A stretch of 64,000 nucleotides of DNA. Source: Verrucomicrobiales bacterium. GTDB taxonomy: Bacteria > Verrucomicrobiota > Verrucomicrobiia > Limisphaerales > J093. The first letter of the stretch is position 1. The number at the start of each line of letters is the position of its first letter. The stretch is taken from NCBI GenBank assembly GCA_015075445.1, contig JABTUJ010000015.1:98842-162841 (forward strand), in the 5' to 3' direction. A program made the translations under genes and the position numbers. This document shows positions 55,576 through 62,931 of this stretch, piece after piece. A model generated the notes under the pieces. That model was given only the letters and a program-made list of their open reading frames with translations, did not search any database and was not told the origin of the DNA.

Positions 55576-56063
55576 GTCTCCATTGCCTTTCGGCTTTAGG
55601 CGGGCCCGCCACGCCCGACTTCGACCTGAACCTCTGGAACGAGGCGTGTGGTCTCCATTGCCTTTCGGCTGTAGGCGGGCCCGCCACACCACTGGCCGCG
55701 AAATTGCCACCCAGGCAATCCAACGTCTCCATTGCCTTTCGGCTGTAGGCGGGCCCGCCACGAGGTCGTGCGGAAGGCACGCCGCAACTGAGGCGCGCGG
55801 TCTCCATTGCCTTTCGGCTGTAGGCGGGCCCGCCACCTTGACAACTTGAAGAAGATGATGCGCGACCGCGATGGTCTCCATTGCCTTTCGGCTGTAGGCG
55901 GGCCCGCCACGCGATCATCGAGGCGGCAGGTAGTATGGTAGATCGCCGTCTCCATTGCCTTTCGGCTGTAGGCGGGCCCGCCACCCGTTCGCTTCTTGAT
56001 GGCCCTGCCTCAGAGCGTATCCTGTCTCCATGCCCTTTCTCGGCACATAGGCGGGCCCGCCAC
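55576..56063 (-). CRISPR. CRISPR array, 7 repeats and 6 spacers
   Basis: The 37-bp repeat begins GTCTCCATTGCCTTTCGGCT on the plus strand and ends with the perfect palindrome GGCGGGCCCGCC plus AC. Repeats are at 55576, 55651, 55725, 55800, 55874, 55948 and 56024. Spacers are 37-39 bp (55613-55650, 55688-55724, 55762-55799, 55837-55873, 55911-55947, 55985-56023). Repeats 2-6 are identical, the first has one mismatch, and the last (56024-56063, 40 bp) is strongly degenerate. The minus-strand reading ends in GGAGAC, close to the common GAAAC end, and cas genes are on the minus strand, so that orientation is favoured. The degenerate cas-proximal repeat argues the other way. Confidence 0.95.
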
Positions 56064-56268
56064 TCCGCCCCTGCAACCTGTTGCCAGCCAGGGGGCGCCT
56101 GACCCTGCAGGTCAGGACCCCTTGGCACGGGCCCCAATGGCGAGGTTCCGGGCCACCCAGAACGCGGCGGATTTTCTGCAAGTGCTTCATCCGTGTCGAG
56201 TTCGAAATCAGGTCAGGACCCCCCGGTTGCCGGGCGGTTTTGGCTCCTGACCTGGCGGGGCCGGCAGA
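56064..56268. promoter_or_regulatory. Possible CRISPR leader between cas2 and the array
   Basis: Contains the hairpin CCTGACC-CTGCA-GGTCAGG near 56099-56117 and a repeated CAGGTCAGGACCCC (near 56109 and 56211), followed by CTCCTGACCTGGCGG. Repeated motifs next to an array are consistent with a leader, but the adjacent repeat is degenerate, so this end may be inactive. Confidence 0.4.
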
Positions 56269-56544
56269 TCAAACCAGATAGCACACCACCTTCTCCGAGC
56301 ACACCATGGTACCGGCGGTGAGCGTCTCCCTGGCTGATCGCGCATCGATCTTGTACGCCACCAGGCGATCCTCCGCTTCGTCGATCTGCTCGAGCAGCTT
56401 CAACCAGAAATCGGTGAACTCGTCCTCGTCCAGATGACACTCGAAGACCGAGTACTGGACCCGCACACCGAAATCCTCACACACGCGGGCCACCCGGGCG
56501 AGGCGCCGGGGCTCACAGATGTCGTAGGCTACCAAGGTCAGCAT
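56269..56544 (-). CDS. cas2: CRISPR-associated endonuclease Cas2
   Basis: 91 residues, the normal Cas2 size. The start at 56544 gives MLTLVAYDICEPRRLARVAR with the conserved metal-site Asp at position 8. The ferredoxin-like fold continues in GVRVQYSVFECHLDEDEFTD and DRLVAYKIDARS. Cas2 forms the adaptation complex with Cas1 that integrates new spacers. It is 205 bases from the array and about 214 bases from cas1, on the same strand. Confidence 0.93.
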   Translation of the reverse strand: MLTLVAYDICEPRRLARVARVCEDFGVRVQYSVFECHLDEDEFTDFWLKLLEQIDEAEDRLVAYKIDARSARETLTAGTMVCSEKVVCYLV

Positions 56545-56758
56545 TTCATGGGCTCCCGGGGGAGGCTTCTCATAAGGGACCACCGGAAAGGCATCGAACC
56601 ACCAGGTATCAACCATTGTGGGCAGGAGTTGCGGTGTCTCCACAGATCAACAGCGGCGACCCAAGCGGGTCCACCCATCGGCCGCGGGCCCTGCCGTGAG
56701 GAGGCGTTGGCGGGCAGGGGCACCGCTGGGTTTCATGCCACGCATGTCCTGCCGTCCG

Positions 56759-57859
56759 TCAGTTGATCAGGAACGGTTCGAAGCGGTCGGGTTGCTCGAG
56801 GGCGGCCTTGAACATCACGGCCTGGTTCTCGAGTTGCTGCCGCAAGGTCGTGCGGTGGCCCACCGCCTCGCTCAGGAACTGACGCTCCATGCGCCGTTCG
56901 TACTGCAGGAAGAACTTCTTCCGTCCTTCCTCGTTCAGGTAAACCCCGCCGTTGCGAGGCTCAAAGTGGTCGGCGCCCAGGATCTGGTGGCTGAAGAGAT
57001 CCAGCGCGAGCGCCTCGACGAGCACCGGCCGGAACGGCTCGATCAGGTCCAGCGCCAGGGACCACCGGCCATCCTCCGTGGCGTGCAGGGTGCCTAAGGC
57101 CGGGTCCAGGCCGTGGGCATGGCAGAACGCCACCGCCTCGTTGTAGAGAATCGTCGAGCCGAAGCTGATGCAGGCGTTGACCGGGTTCCGCGGCGGGCGG
57201 GTGCTGCGCCGTTCAAACGGAAAGTCCGCCGGCAGGAAGCGGCTCCAGCCCTGAAAGTACCGCGCGGTGGCGGCACCTTCGTAGCCGCGCAGTTCATCCA
57301 CATCCCGACTCGCCTTCACGGAGGCAAACAGGGCGTCCATCCATTGCAGGATGGCTGGCACCGGGTCGGCCTCGCCGACGGGTCCGTCCTGCTCGGCCGG
57401 GGGAACGGGAAGTGGGCTGGCACCGGACGCCGGGGGTGGCGCGGTCTGCGGGCCGGACCCGCCGCGGGAGGCGTGGAGGCGCTGCAGGACCCGGCGCTAG
57501 TTGTAGAGCTTGGCCGTGATGATGCGGCCCGCCATCGGCAGACTGAACGCAGGGTCCAGGGTTCGCTGGTACTGCCGCAGCCGGGCCAGGCCATGATGGT
57601 TCTGGGCGGGCAGGAAGTTGCCCAGGAACCGGCCCGCCCAGGAGAAGAACTGGATGGGGATCCCGGCCCCCAGCACAGCCGCCAAGGCTGGAGCGGTCAC
57701 GTGGACCGATTCGCTCAGGATCAGCCGGTCAAGGTCGCGCAGCGGGATTTCCCGCAACGACTCGTCCCGGCCGGTCTCGGGCCGGCGGCAGAAAACCTCG
57801 AGCCGTTCGCCGCTGAGGCGCACGCTCACGTCGGGCTGGTTGATGATGGCGGTGGGCAT
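56759..57859 (-). pseudogene. cas1: Cas1 interrupted by an in-frame amber codon
   Basis: One collinear frame of 366 codons. The N-terminal beta domain (VSVRLSGERLEVFCRRPETG, LDRLILSESVHVTAPALAAV) leads to IITAKLYN, then TAG at 57497-57499, then RRVLQRLHASRG. The C-terminal helical domain follows (ELRGYEGAATARYFQGW, NPVNACISFGSTILYNEAVA, ALGTLHATEDGRWSLALDLI, and HQILGADHF), with Glu, His and Asp expected to bind metal. Family members have Gln in the KxxNQRxxL position, so one CAG-to-TAG change explains the break. Unless amber is suppressed or the base is wrong, no full-length Cas1 is made. An internal ATG at 57361 could give only the C-terminal domain. Confidence 0.92.
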
Positions 57860-57863
57860 CGGA

Positions 57864-59165
57864 TTACGTGGTCGGGAGATGAATCAGTGGGCCGGGGACT
57901 TCGAGCGAGCAGCGTCCCTTCTCCGGCAGGCAGGGGGCCAGCAGCAGCGCGTTGCCGCCGGCCCGACGCAGCTTGTCCCGGAGACTCGAGGTCACCTTGC
58001 GGATGGTCTGCTCGTCCACCGACTGCCGCAGGGAATCGGCGTGGCGCCAGTCGCTGAAGTCCTTCGGCGCCCGGGCCTGTTCCTCACGAAAGCCGTCCAG
58101 GGCCTCCGCCGCCTCCTTGTAGCTGCCGAACGCCGGTTCGCCGTGCTTGGCGCGTCGCGACAGGAAAAGCATCAGAAGCTGCTCCAGCGGGGCCAGGCGG
58201 ACGCGGGTGCCGTTGACCTCGATCTCGCAGCGGCCCGGCTCCACGGTGAGGCGGATCTGTTCGCCCGCGGCCCGGCGCACCTGTTCCCGGCAGCTCGCCA
58301 CCAGGTACGCAAACGACCCCGCCTTGCGGCCCAGTTCGCGGACGAACAGATTCCGCAGCGGGACAAACGGCACATCGGCCAGCTCCACGCGCGCGGTGGC
58401 CGGATCGGGGGATGCGCCGGAGCTCGGGCTCGGCGCGGTGTCCGAGGTCGGCCGGTGCGGTTCCCGGACGGGTCCCCCCGGCTGGCCGGGAAAGAAGAAG
58501 TCGCGGGAGGTCTCGAAGGGCTCGTTCACCAGGACGTGGGTGAGGCGGTCGGTCTCGCGCCCCACCAGAGTCAGGCAGGCGTACAGGAGCGCCCCCATGG
58601 TCTTGCGACCGCCGGCCAGGGACGCCACCAGCCCGGTGTCGGGGTTCTCCACCACGGTGCGGACCTGTTCCAACAGGAAGTTGGCGGCGGCATCGTTGTC
58701 GGCCGGCGAGCGGAGATCGTCCAGTTCCCGGCTCCGACCGGTGGCCGGGTCCACGGCGGTGATGACGCGGATGTCGTCGGGCGTAGTACCGAAGCGGAGC
58801 CGGCCCCGGAGGTCGTGTCCCTCCCGAGCGAGGGCGTCGCGCAGCGTGTCCCAGGCGGACCGGTCTGCGAACGCGGGGTGCGGCGCGAAAAGACGGGCGA
58901 CCAGGGCGTCGCGGCCGCTGGCGGTGGTGAGGACGATGATGCGGCTGGGGATCACCGGTTCGGGTTCATGCGCCAGCGCCCAGACGGTCTCGGTCAGCAC
59001 GGCCGGGGACATGCCGGTGACGGCGAGGAGGACGGTCTCGCCGGGGGGCGTGAGGGGCGTGGCGGGCGAAGCGACGTCCTCGGACGGCGGGTGGTCGGGG
59101 GCGGTTTGTTGGCTGCAGGACCGGCCGGTCGGGCGTACAGCGGAAGTGGGGCGTCGAGTGTTCAT
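57864..59165 (-). CDS. CARF-domain CRISPR-associated protein with probable winged-helix C-terminus
   Basis: 433 residues from the ATG at 59165. After a Pro/Thr-rich N-terminus, residues 43-210 match the NE0113-type CARF family: ETVLLAVTGMSPAVLTETVW (43-62) and GLVASLAGGRKTMGALLYAC (178-197). The GGRKTMG loop is where cyclic oligoadenylate is bound in related proteins. Residues of about 330-425 (APLEQLLMLFLSRRA, SYKEAAEALDGF, DEQTIRKVTSSLRDKLRRAG, GRCSLEVPG) have the helix-turn-helix-plus-wing pattern of OmpR-type DNA-binding domains. A cOA-responsive regulator, or a ring nuclease with a wHTH, is inferred. It is 4 bases upstream of cas1. No Cas10 or Csm/Cmr genes are in the window. Confidence 0.8.
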   Translation of the reverse strand: MNTRRPTSAVRPTGRSCSQQTAPDHPPSEDVASPATPLTPPGETVLLAVTGMSPAVLTETVWALAHEPEPVIPSRIIVLTTASGRDALVARLFAPHPAFADRSAWDTLRDALAREGHDLRGRLRFGTTPDDIRVITAVDPATGRSRELDDLRSPADNDAAANFLLEQVRTVVENPDTGLVASLAGGRKTMGALLYACLTLVGRETDRLTHVLVNEPFETSRDFFFPGQPGGPVREPHRPTSDTAPSPSSGASPDPATARVELADVPFVPLRNLFVRELGRKAGSFAYLVASCREQVRRAAGEQIRLTVEPGRCEIEVNGTRVRLAPLEQLLMLFLSRRAKHGEPAFGSYKEAAEALDGFREEQARAPKDFSDWRHADSLRQSVDEQTIRKVTSSLRDKLRRAGGNALLLAPCLPEKGRCSLEVPGPLIHLPTT

Positions 59166-59271
59166 CGCGGTTCGCAATCGTGGGGGTGTTATACCACAGA
59201 AAGCGGAGGGACGGGTACCCGGGACGTCCGCGGACGGTCGGGAACGGCCGCGGCGCGGGGGGGAGAAAGCC

Positions 59272-59316
59272 CAAAGCTCAAAGCTCAAAGCTCAAAGCTC
59301 AAAGCTCAAAGCTCAA
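59272..59316. repeat. Heptanucleotide tandem repeat (AAAGCTC, about six copies)
   Basis: CAAAGCTCAAAGCTCAAAGC continues without interruption for about 45 bases, then decays into GGGAAGCTCC. Seven-base units tend to change copy number by slippage. It lies about 110 bases upstream of the CARF gene start. Confidence 0.9.
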
Positions 59317-59396
59317 GGGAAGCTCCAGGATTCCAGAGGCTCAAGGGAAGCGGGCTGTTCCTCCTGGACCTGCGCAGGGGCCATGAACCGGGGAGG

Positions 59397-59423
59397 GTGC
59401 AGGCTGGAAGCCCGCACCACAGG
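59397..59423. repeat. Dispersed GTGCAGGCTGGAAGCCCGCA repeat
   Basis: An intergenic copy of the family seen at 16.4, 39.1 and 41.8 kb, here outside any gene. Confidence 0.85.
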
Positions 59424-59603
59424 TTCAGGGAGCGCCTCCCTCAGCCCCATCCCCGAGGTTCCTAAACTGATCGAGAACCCCTTCAAAAGCCGGTGATGGC
59501 CGTTACTGGTGCCTTTTGGTGCCTGAATTCAAACCTGCAAGGCAGTCCGCTTAGAGCCCGAGACGGGTCTGTTCGCTGCCTTTGCGGCTGCCGTGTAGCC
59601 GCG

Positions 59604-59704
59604 TCTGAACGCAAAGGTCAGCGACGGGAGCCAGCCGCTGATGTCGCTCGACCCGTCCCCGAGTGAACCGATTGGCTTTCGGTCGCAGTACCGAGTCGTT
59701 GGGA
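59604..59704 (-). other. attC site of cassette 8 (degenerate, distal end of array)
   Basis: The left arm (CTGAACGCAAAGGTCAGCGA then CGGGAGCCAGCC) is nearly identical to that of the site at 60590, but the right arm (GATTGGCTTTCGGTCGCAGT) pairs poorly. Core sites TCTGAAC and GTTGGGA deviate from RYYYAAC/GTTRRRY. This is a decayed terminal attC. Confidence 0.55.
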
Positions 59705-60187
59705 GCTGGCTACGGTCAATGCCTCCAGCCATAGCCGCTGCTGAACCTGCGGACTCCAGCCGTCCGTAACCCGATGGGAATAGCGACCATCGGCCAACCG
59801 CACCACCTGTGCCTTGGATGCGGTACCATACTCCTCACACAGGCGCGCTGACGCCTCCAGAATCCGGTGCACCTCCGGGTCCGTGGCCAGTTGCTCCTGA
59901 AGAAACCCCTGGTGCAGATGCGCCTCGCGCCCGAGACGGCACTCCAGTGCGGCGATCTTGCTGGGCGTGAACTCGCCTGTCCGCGAATCCGTGGCGCCTG
60001 CGGGAGTTGAGTGCGATCCTTCGATGGACCCCTCGGTGGCGAATGCCCTCTTCTCCTGGCGCCAGAAGCGGTAACCGTCATCGAACGACAACTCCTCGAT
60101 CTCGCGGATCGATAGTTCCGACCACGCAACCCGTTGCGCGCAGCCCAAAGAGGCCACCAGGACCAAACCAACCCAGACGCTTCTCAT
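59618..60187 (-). CDS. Integron cassette 8: predicted lipoprotein of unknown function
   Basis: 189 residues from the ATG at 60187. A short lipoprotein signal, MRSVWVGLVLVASLGC, gives a lipobox ASLGC. The body is helical and charged (ELSIREIEELSFDDGYRFWR, LHQGFLQEQLATDPEVHRIL) with no known motif. The reading frame runs into the attC, so the last 25 or so residues (ATESQSVHSGTGRATSAAGS) are recombination-site sequence. The start is 10 bases from the cassette boundary, as usual for cassette genes. Confidence 0.65.
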   Translation of the reverse strand: MRSVWVGLVLVASLGCAQRVAWSELSIREIEELSFDDGYRFWRQEKRAFATEGSIEGSHSTPAGATDSRTGEFTPSKIAALECRLGREAHLHQGFLQEQLATDPEVHRILEASARLCEEYGTASKAQVVRLADGRYSHRVTDGWSPQVQQRLWLEALTVASSQRLGTATESQSVHSGTGRATSAAGSRR

Positions 60188-60196
60188 AGTTCTCGT

Positions 60197-60292
60197 GTCC
60201 AACGATCAGGTCACCGATGGCGGCCCGCGCCTGACGTTCGAATCGCCAAACGGCTCCGCCGGGCCGCCATTCGGTGGATCGCGTGGTTGGGT
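60197..60292 (-). other. attC site of cassette 7
   Basis: 96 bp. Boundaries are GTCCAAC (60197-60203) and GTTGGGT (60286-60292), both fitting the core consensus. The arms ACCGA-TGGCGGCCCG and CCACCGAATGGCGGCCCG pair, leaving two extrahelical bases on the R'' side, the hallmark of attC folding. Confidence 0.88.
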
Positions 60293-60586
60293 CTTGTGAG
60301 TCAGGATAGCGATCAACCCACACCCACCCTGAACGAGCGCAAGAAGCAGTGATACCGTGGCTGCTCCCCAGCATGCATAGGCCGCCCAGTTTGCGCGGAG
60401 CTTCGCGTACGGGTCTCTTGACTGCATGACCGGCCGCCCATCGGGCCGGAGAACGACGTGCCCGTCTGGACCAACCAATGCTTTGTGGTCGGCCATTGGA
60501 ATCAGAAAAGCACCTCCAAGCATCGTTAGCAGGATTGCCACAAGTAGCGAGGTGATCGAGCGGCGAAGCTGGTCAGTCCAGTTCAT
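60206..60586 (-). CDS. Integron cassette 7: small membrane protein
   Basis: 126 residues from the ATG at 60586, 4 bases inside the cassette. Two membrane helices (SLLVAILLTMLGGAFLIPMA and ACWGAATVSLLLALVQGGCG) flank an extracytoplasmic loop containing GPDGHVVLRPDGRPV. The C-terminal tail, from about HKTQPRDPPNGG on, is encoded by the attC. No family is recognised. Confidence 0.65.
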   Translation of the reverse strand: MNWTDQLRRSITSLLVAILLTMLGGAFLIPMADHKALVGPDGHVVLRPDGRPVMQSRDPYAKLRANWAAYACWGAATVSLLLALVQGGCGLIAILTHKTQPRDPPNGGPAEPFGDSNVRRGPPSVT

Positions 60587-60589
60587 CAG

Positions 60590-60690
60590 ACCCAACGCAA
60601 AGGTCAGCGACGGGAGCCAGCCGCCGATGACGTTCGATTTGTCTCTGAGCGAATCGGCTGGCTCCCGTTCGCTGGACTGGATGGTTGTGC
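60590..60690 (-). other. attC site of cassette 6
   Basis: 101 bp. Cores are ACCCAAC (60590-60596) and GTTGTGC (60684-60690, one mismatch). The arms GTC-AGCGA-CGGGAGCCAGCC and GTCCAGCGAACGGGAGCCAG-CC pair with two unpaired bases on the R'' side. Confidence 0.88.
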
Positions 60691-61089
60691 TCCGGGCTCG
60701 AAGTCCTGTGACGTTAACAGGAATCCCTCCGGAAAGTCGGCAACCGCGTTGCTGAAGTATGCGTATGCCGGAGCGTCAATCCGGTTCACAATATAGACCT
60801 CTCCCCAGCGGCTGGGTCTCAACAGCTCTTCATACGTAATGTTGGTCTTCCCCGTGTATGCCGAGGCAATCTCGTTACGGCTCGGCCAGTGATCGTCGGA
60901 AAGTTGTCGACTTTGCCTCAGGATCGTTTTTGCCTCGCCGATCACCTCCAGGTTGCGTCGTATCATTGCTCGCGGTCCAGGACCGCTACGGGCCTTCGCC
61001 TTCGTGAAGGTCGGGTAGACCAGAAGAACGGTCAACGCGATCACGAGCACGAATCCGACTCGAAGCGCGATGACTACGGAAAGTCGCAT
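60604..61089 (-). CDS. Integron cassette 6: membrane-anchored protein of unknown function
   Basis: 161 residues from the ATG at 61089. One N-terminal membrane anchor (VVIALRVGFVLVIALTVLLV) is followed by a soluble region (RRNLEVIGEAKTILRQSRQL, YTGKTNITYEELLRPSRWGE, ADFPEGFLLTSQDFEPG). This faintly resembles pseudopilin-like bodies in layout but lacks the prepilin signal. The last 30 or so residues are attC-encoded (NGSQPIRSETNRTSSAAGSR). No known family is assigned. Confidence 0.65.
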   Translation of the reverse strand: MRLSVVIALRVGFVLVIALTVLLVYPTFTKAKARSGPGPRAMIRRNLEVIGEAKTILRQSRQLSDDHWPSRNEIASAYTGKTNITYEELLRPSRWGEVYIVNRIDAPAYAYFSNAVADFPEGFLLTSQDFEPGAQPSSPANGSQPIRSETNRTSSAAGSRR

Positions 61090-61098
61090 ACCCTTTTA

Positions 61099-61224
61099 GC
61101 ACAACGACCAAGGTGAGCGACCGCCGCCGGCAGATCGGGTCGGGCGCAGAAGGGCGATCCGAACGGGCTCTCAGCCTCGAGCGGAGCAGCGGGGCGGCGG
61201 TTCGCCTCGACCGAGTGGTTAGCC
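61099..61224 (-). other. attC site of cassette 5
   Basis: 126 bp. Cores are GCACAAC (61099-61105) and GTTAGCC (61218-61224). The arms CGA-CCGCCGCC and CGAACCGCCGCC pair with an extrahelical base. The TAA stop of the cassette 5 gene (61219-61221) lies inside the R'' core. Confidence 0.82.
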
Positions 61225-61536
61225 GTCAATCTTCTCATCAAGCAACCTCAGTAGAAGTCTCGTCTGCGGATTGCCGCTCCAACGTGCCCATGTGTAACCA
61301 ATCATTCCAGCGCCGACCAAACAGCCGAGGTAAAGCTGTGGCAGGAAGCACGCGATGACAAACACGGCTGTCAGATCGGGCTCGTGGAAGAGGCGCAGTA
61401 GAATGGTAAAGGAATAGCAGACCGCTCCAAGGCAGAACACACCAACGAATAGAAGCCACCATCGCCAGCGACGCATCTGCTCCTCCCTCCGGCGAAGCCT
61501 TGCGATCATCTTCTTTTCGGTGTCGGAAAGTTGCAT
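61219..61536 (-). CDS. Integron cassette 5: small two-helix membrane protein
   Basis: 105 residues. A basic, charged N-terminus (SDTEKKMIARLRRREEQMRR) precedes two membrane helices (WWLLFVGVFCLGAVCYSFTI and FVIACFLPQLYLGCLVGAGM) and a short charged C-terminus (RLLLRLLDEKIDG). The stop codon is built from the attC core, so the gene fits its cassette exactly. The family is unknown. Confidence 0.7.
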   Translation of the reverse strand: MQLSDTEKKMIARLRRREEQMRRWRWWLLFVGVFCLGAVCYSFTILLRLFHEPDLTAVFVIACFLPQLYLGCLVGAGMIGYTWARWSGNPQTRLLLRLLDEKIDG

Positions 61537-61549
61537 GACGCGCGATGAC

Positions 61550-61674
61550 GGCTAACGATGAGGTGAGGCGACCGCCGCCGGCAGATCGTGTCGGGCGGAA
61601 AGGCCGATCCGAACTGGCTACCAACCTCGAGCGGAGCACCGGGGCGGCGGTTCGTCTCCACCGACTGGTTCGGC
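61550..61674 (-). other. attC site of cassette 4
   Basis: 125 bp. Cores are GGCTAAC (61550-61556) and GTTCGGC (61668-61674), each with one deviation from consensus. The arms GGTG-AGGCGA-CCGCCGCC and GGTGGAGACGAACCGCCGCC pair, leaving two extrahelical bases on the R'' side. Confidence 0.85.
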
Positions 61675-61690
61675 ATTCGTGCGTGGGTGC

Positions 61691-62089
61691 TCACAAGTAA
61701 ATGCGGGTATCGCGCTTCAACTCCTCCAGAATTGTGGCCGGCTCAGACATATCACGCTGGTGAATCAGATCTCTCAAAGTGCCCGTCGGTTTCCCAAATC
61801 GCCGGTCCAATGCGTCCTCAACCGAGTCCCGGCGGCCTGGGCTCTCGGTCTGGAAATACTCGGCGATGAGCCGGATTGCGTCATCGTCTGTAAGCTGCTG
61901 CCAATCGGCTATCGGTCCGGCACAAAGCCGATCAACAAAATCCCGTAGCGACTGTGAATTCCAATAGTGGCGAAGCCAGCCGGCATCCACAACTCGTCCA
62001 GTAATCTCCTGAAGCTTGGCGAGAGCTTCCGCCTCGGTGATCTCTTCAGCCTCGAAGCTCTCGACGATGGCTGTGACGTGGGCTTTCAT
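61691..62089 (-). CDS. Integron cassette 4: soluble hypothetical protein
   Basis: 132 residues, starting 4 bases inside the cassette boundary. It is acidic and mostly helical (MKAHVTAIVESFEAEEITEA, then EALAKLQEITGRV; DDDAIRLIAEYFQTESPGRR; DALDRRFGKPTGTLRDLIHQ). There is no signal peptide or membrane helix, so it is probably cytoplasmic. The overall look recalls small self-contained helical-bundle proteins, such as immunity or antitoxin-sized proteins, but no motif supports a role. Confidence 0.7.
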   Translation of the reverse strand: MKAHVTAIVESFEAEEITEAEALAKLQEITGRVVDAGWLRHYWNSQSLRDFVDRLCAGPIADWQQLTDDDAIRLIAEYFQTESPGRRDSVEDALDRRFGKPTGTLRDLIHQRDMSEPATILEELKRDTRIYL

Positions 62090-62092
62090 GTT

Positions 62093-62182
62093 GCCGAACG
62101 CAAAACGCAGCCACGCCGGGCCGCTGACGCTCGATTGAAACCTAAGCGCTCTCCCGGCGTTGGCTGGCGCGACTGGTTGGAC
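62093..62182 (-). other. attC site of cassette 3
   Basis: 90 bp. Cores are GCCGAAC (62093-62099, one deviation) and GTTGGAC (62176-62182). The arms CGC-AGCCA-CGCCGGG and CGCCAGCCAACGCCGGG pair with two unpaired bases on the R'' side. Confidence 0.88.
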
Positions 62183-62189
62183 CGGCTAT

Positions 62190-62639
62190 TCATAAACCGA
62201 ACAAGACGCGTCTCCAGTCCACGCCTACCTGATCCGCGATGGCGATGAGCCCGTCCATGGGAATCTTCTGGAGCATGCCGCTTGGATCGTCGTGTAAACC
62301 GTCCACTTCCCAGCCCACGCGCTCTCCGAATCCCCCTAAGGATAAACCCTCTCGACCACAGTAATCCTGTATGGAACGCGCCAAGTCGACGGGAGTCAGA
62401 GGTGAACCACCTTCCGGAGCGCCAAAGAGCTCTATGACGGGCGTGGCCGTCGTCCGACAAAACCGCAAAAGCTGCACCGGTGAGAGACAGGTACGCCACT
62501 CGCCCTCGCACATCTCAAGATCCCACACAGATTCCGGCGTGATCTCAAGATCCCGAGCGAGCACTTCGACTTCCAATCCAGCGGCCTCACGTGCCTCTTT
62601 GAAGCGGCAGGGTGCTACGATTGGAACAGTGGTGGTCAT
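62190..62639 (-). CDS. Integron cassette 3: HTH-like regulator of unknown target
   Basis: 149 residues from the ATG at 62639. The N-terminus (FKEAREAAGLEVEVLARDLE then ITPESVWDLE) reads as an XRE-type helix-turn-helix. The C-terminal half has a second similar pattern (LSLGGFGERVGWEVDGLHDD, IPMDGLIAIADQVGVDWRRV). Two HTH-like units in one small protein suggest a DNA-binding regulator or antitoxin-like protein. It is the only cassette gene here with a suggestive domain. Confidence 0.7.
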   Translation of the reverse strand: MTTTVPIVAPCRFKEAREAAGLEVEVLARDLEITPESVWDLEMCEGEWRTCLSPVQLLRFCRTTATPVIELFGAPEGGSPLTPVDLARSIQDYCGREGLSLGGFGERVGWEVDGLHDDPSGMLQKIPMDGLIAIADQVGVDWRRVLFGL

Positions 62640-62648
62640 GATACATTG

Positions 62649-62759
62649 GTCCAACGACGAAGTCACCGACCGCCGCGTGAACTGGCGAGGGCGTCGGCAG
62701 CGGATCCGACGCCCGAACGGCTATGGCCCGCGGCGGTTCGGTGGACTGAATGGTTGGGC
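62649..62759 (-). other. attC site of cassette 2
   Basis: 111 bp. Cores are GTCCAAC (62649-62655) and GTTGGGC (62753-62759), both perfect to consensus. The arms AAGTC-ACCGA-CCGCCGC and CAGTCCACCGAACCGCCGC pair, with two extrahelical bases. It is nearly identical to the attC of cassette 1. Confidence 0.93.
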
Positions 62760-62931
62760 ATGTGTTCACCCATTAGAATGTGTCTGGTCGATGAGGCACC
62801 AGGTGTAAATCGGAGCAAACCCGACGATCTGCCGGGCAAACTACCTCCACACCGGAACCGACTTGCCGAATCGTCGGTCGGATGGTGGCTTCGCTCAATG
62901 GAACATGCCAAGGTGAGTGCCGGTTTGCGGC

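Larger units (their letters stand above)
59166..59603. other. Spacer between the cas operon and the integron
   Basis: No supported gene. It holds the cas promoter region (TATAAC on the minus strand near 59188), a heptanucleotide tandem repeat, one dispersed repeat at 59397-59423, and, at its right end, the remnant border of the cassette array. Confidence 0.4.

Noticed and set aside
54996..55748. A plus-strand frame encoding a repetitive protein
   Set aside because: It simply reads through the tandem 100-bp units and into the CRISPR array; other frames of the same repeats are equally open.
55415..56137. A minus-strand frame through the CRISPR repeats
   Set aside because: The repeated VAGPPTAERQWR peptides are translated CRISPR repeats.
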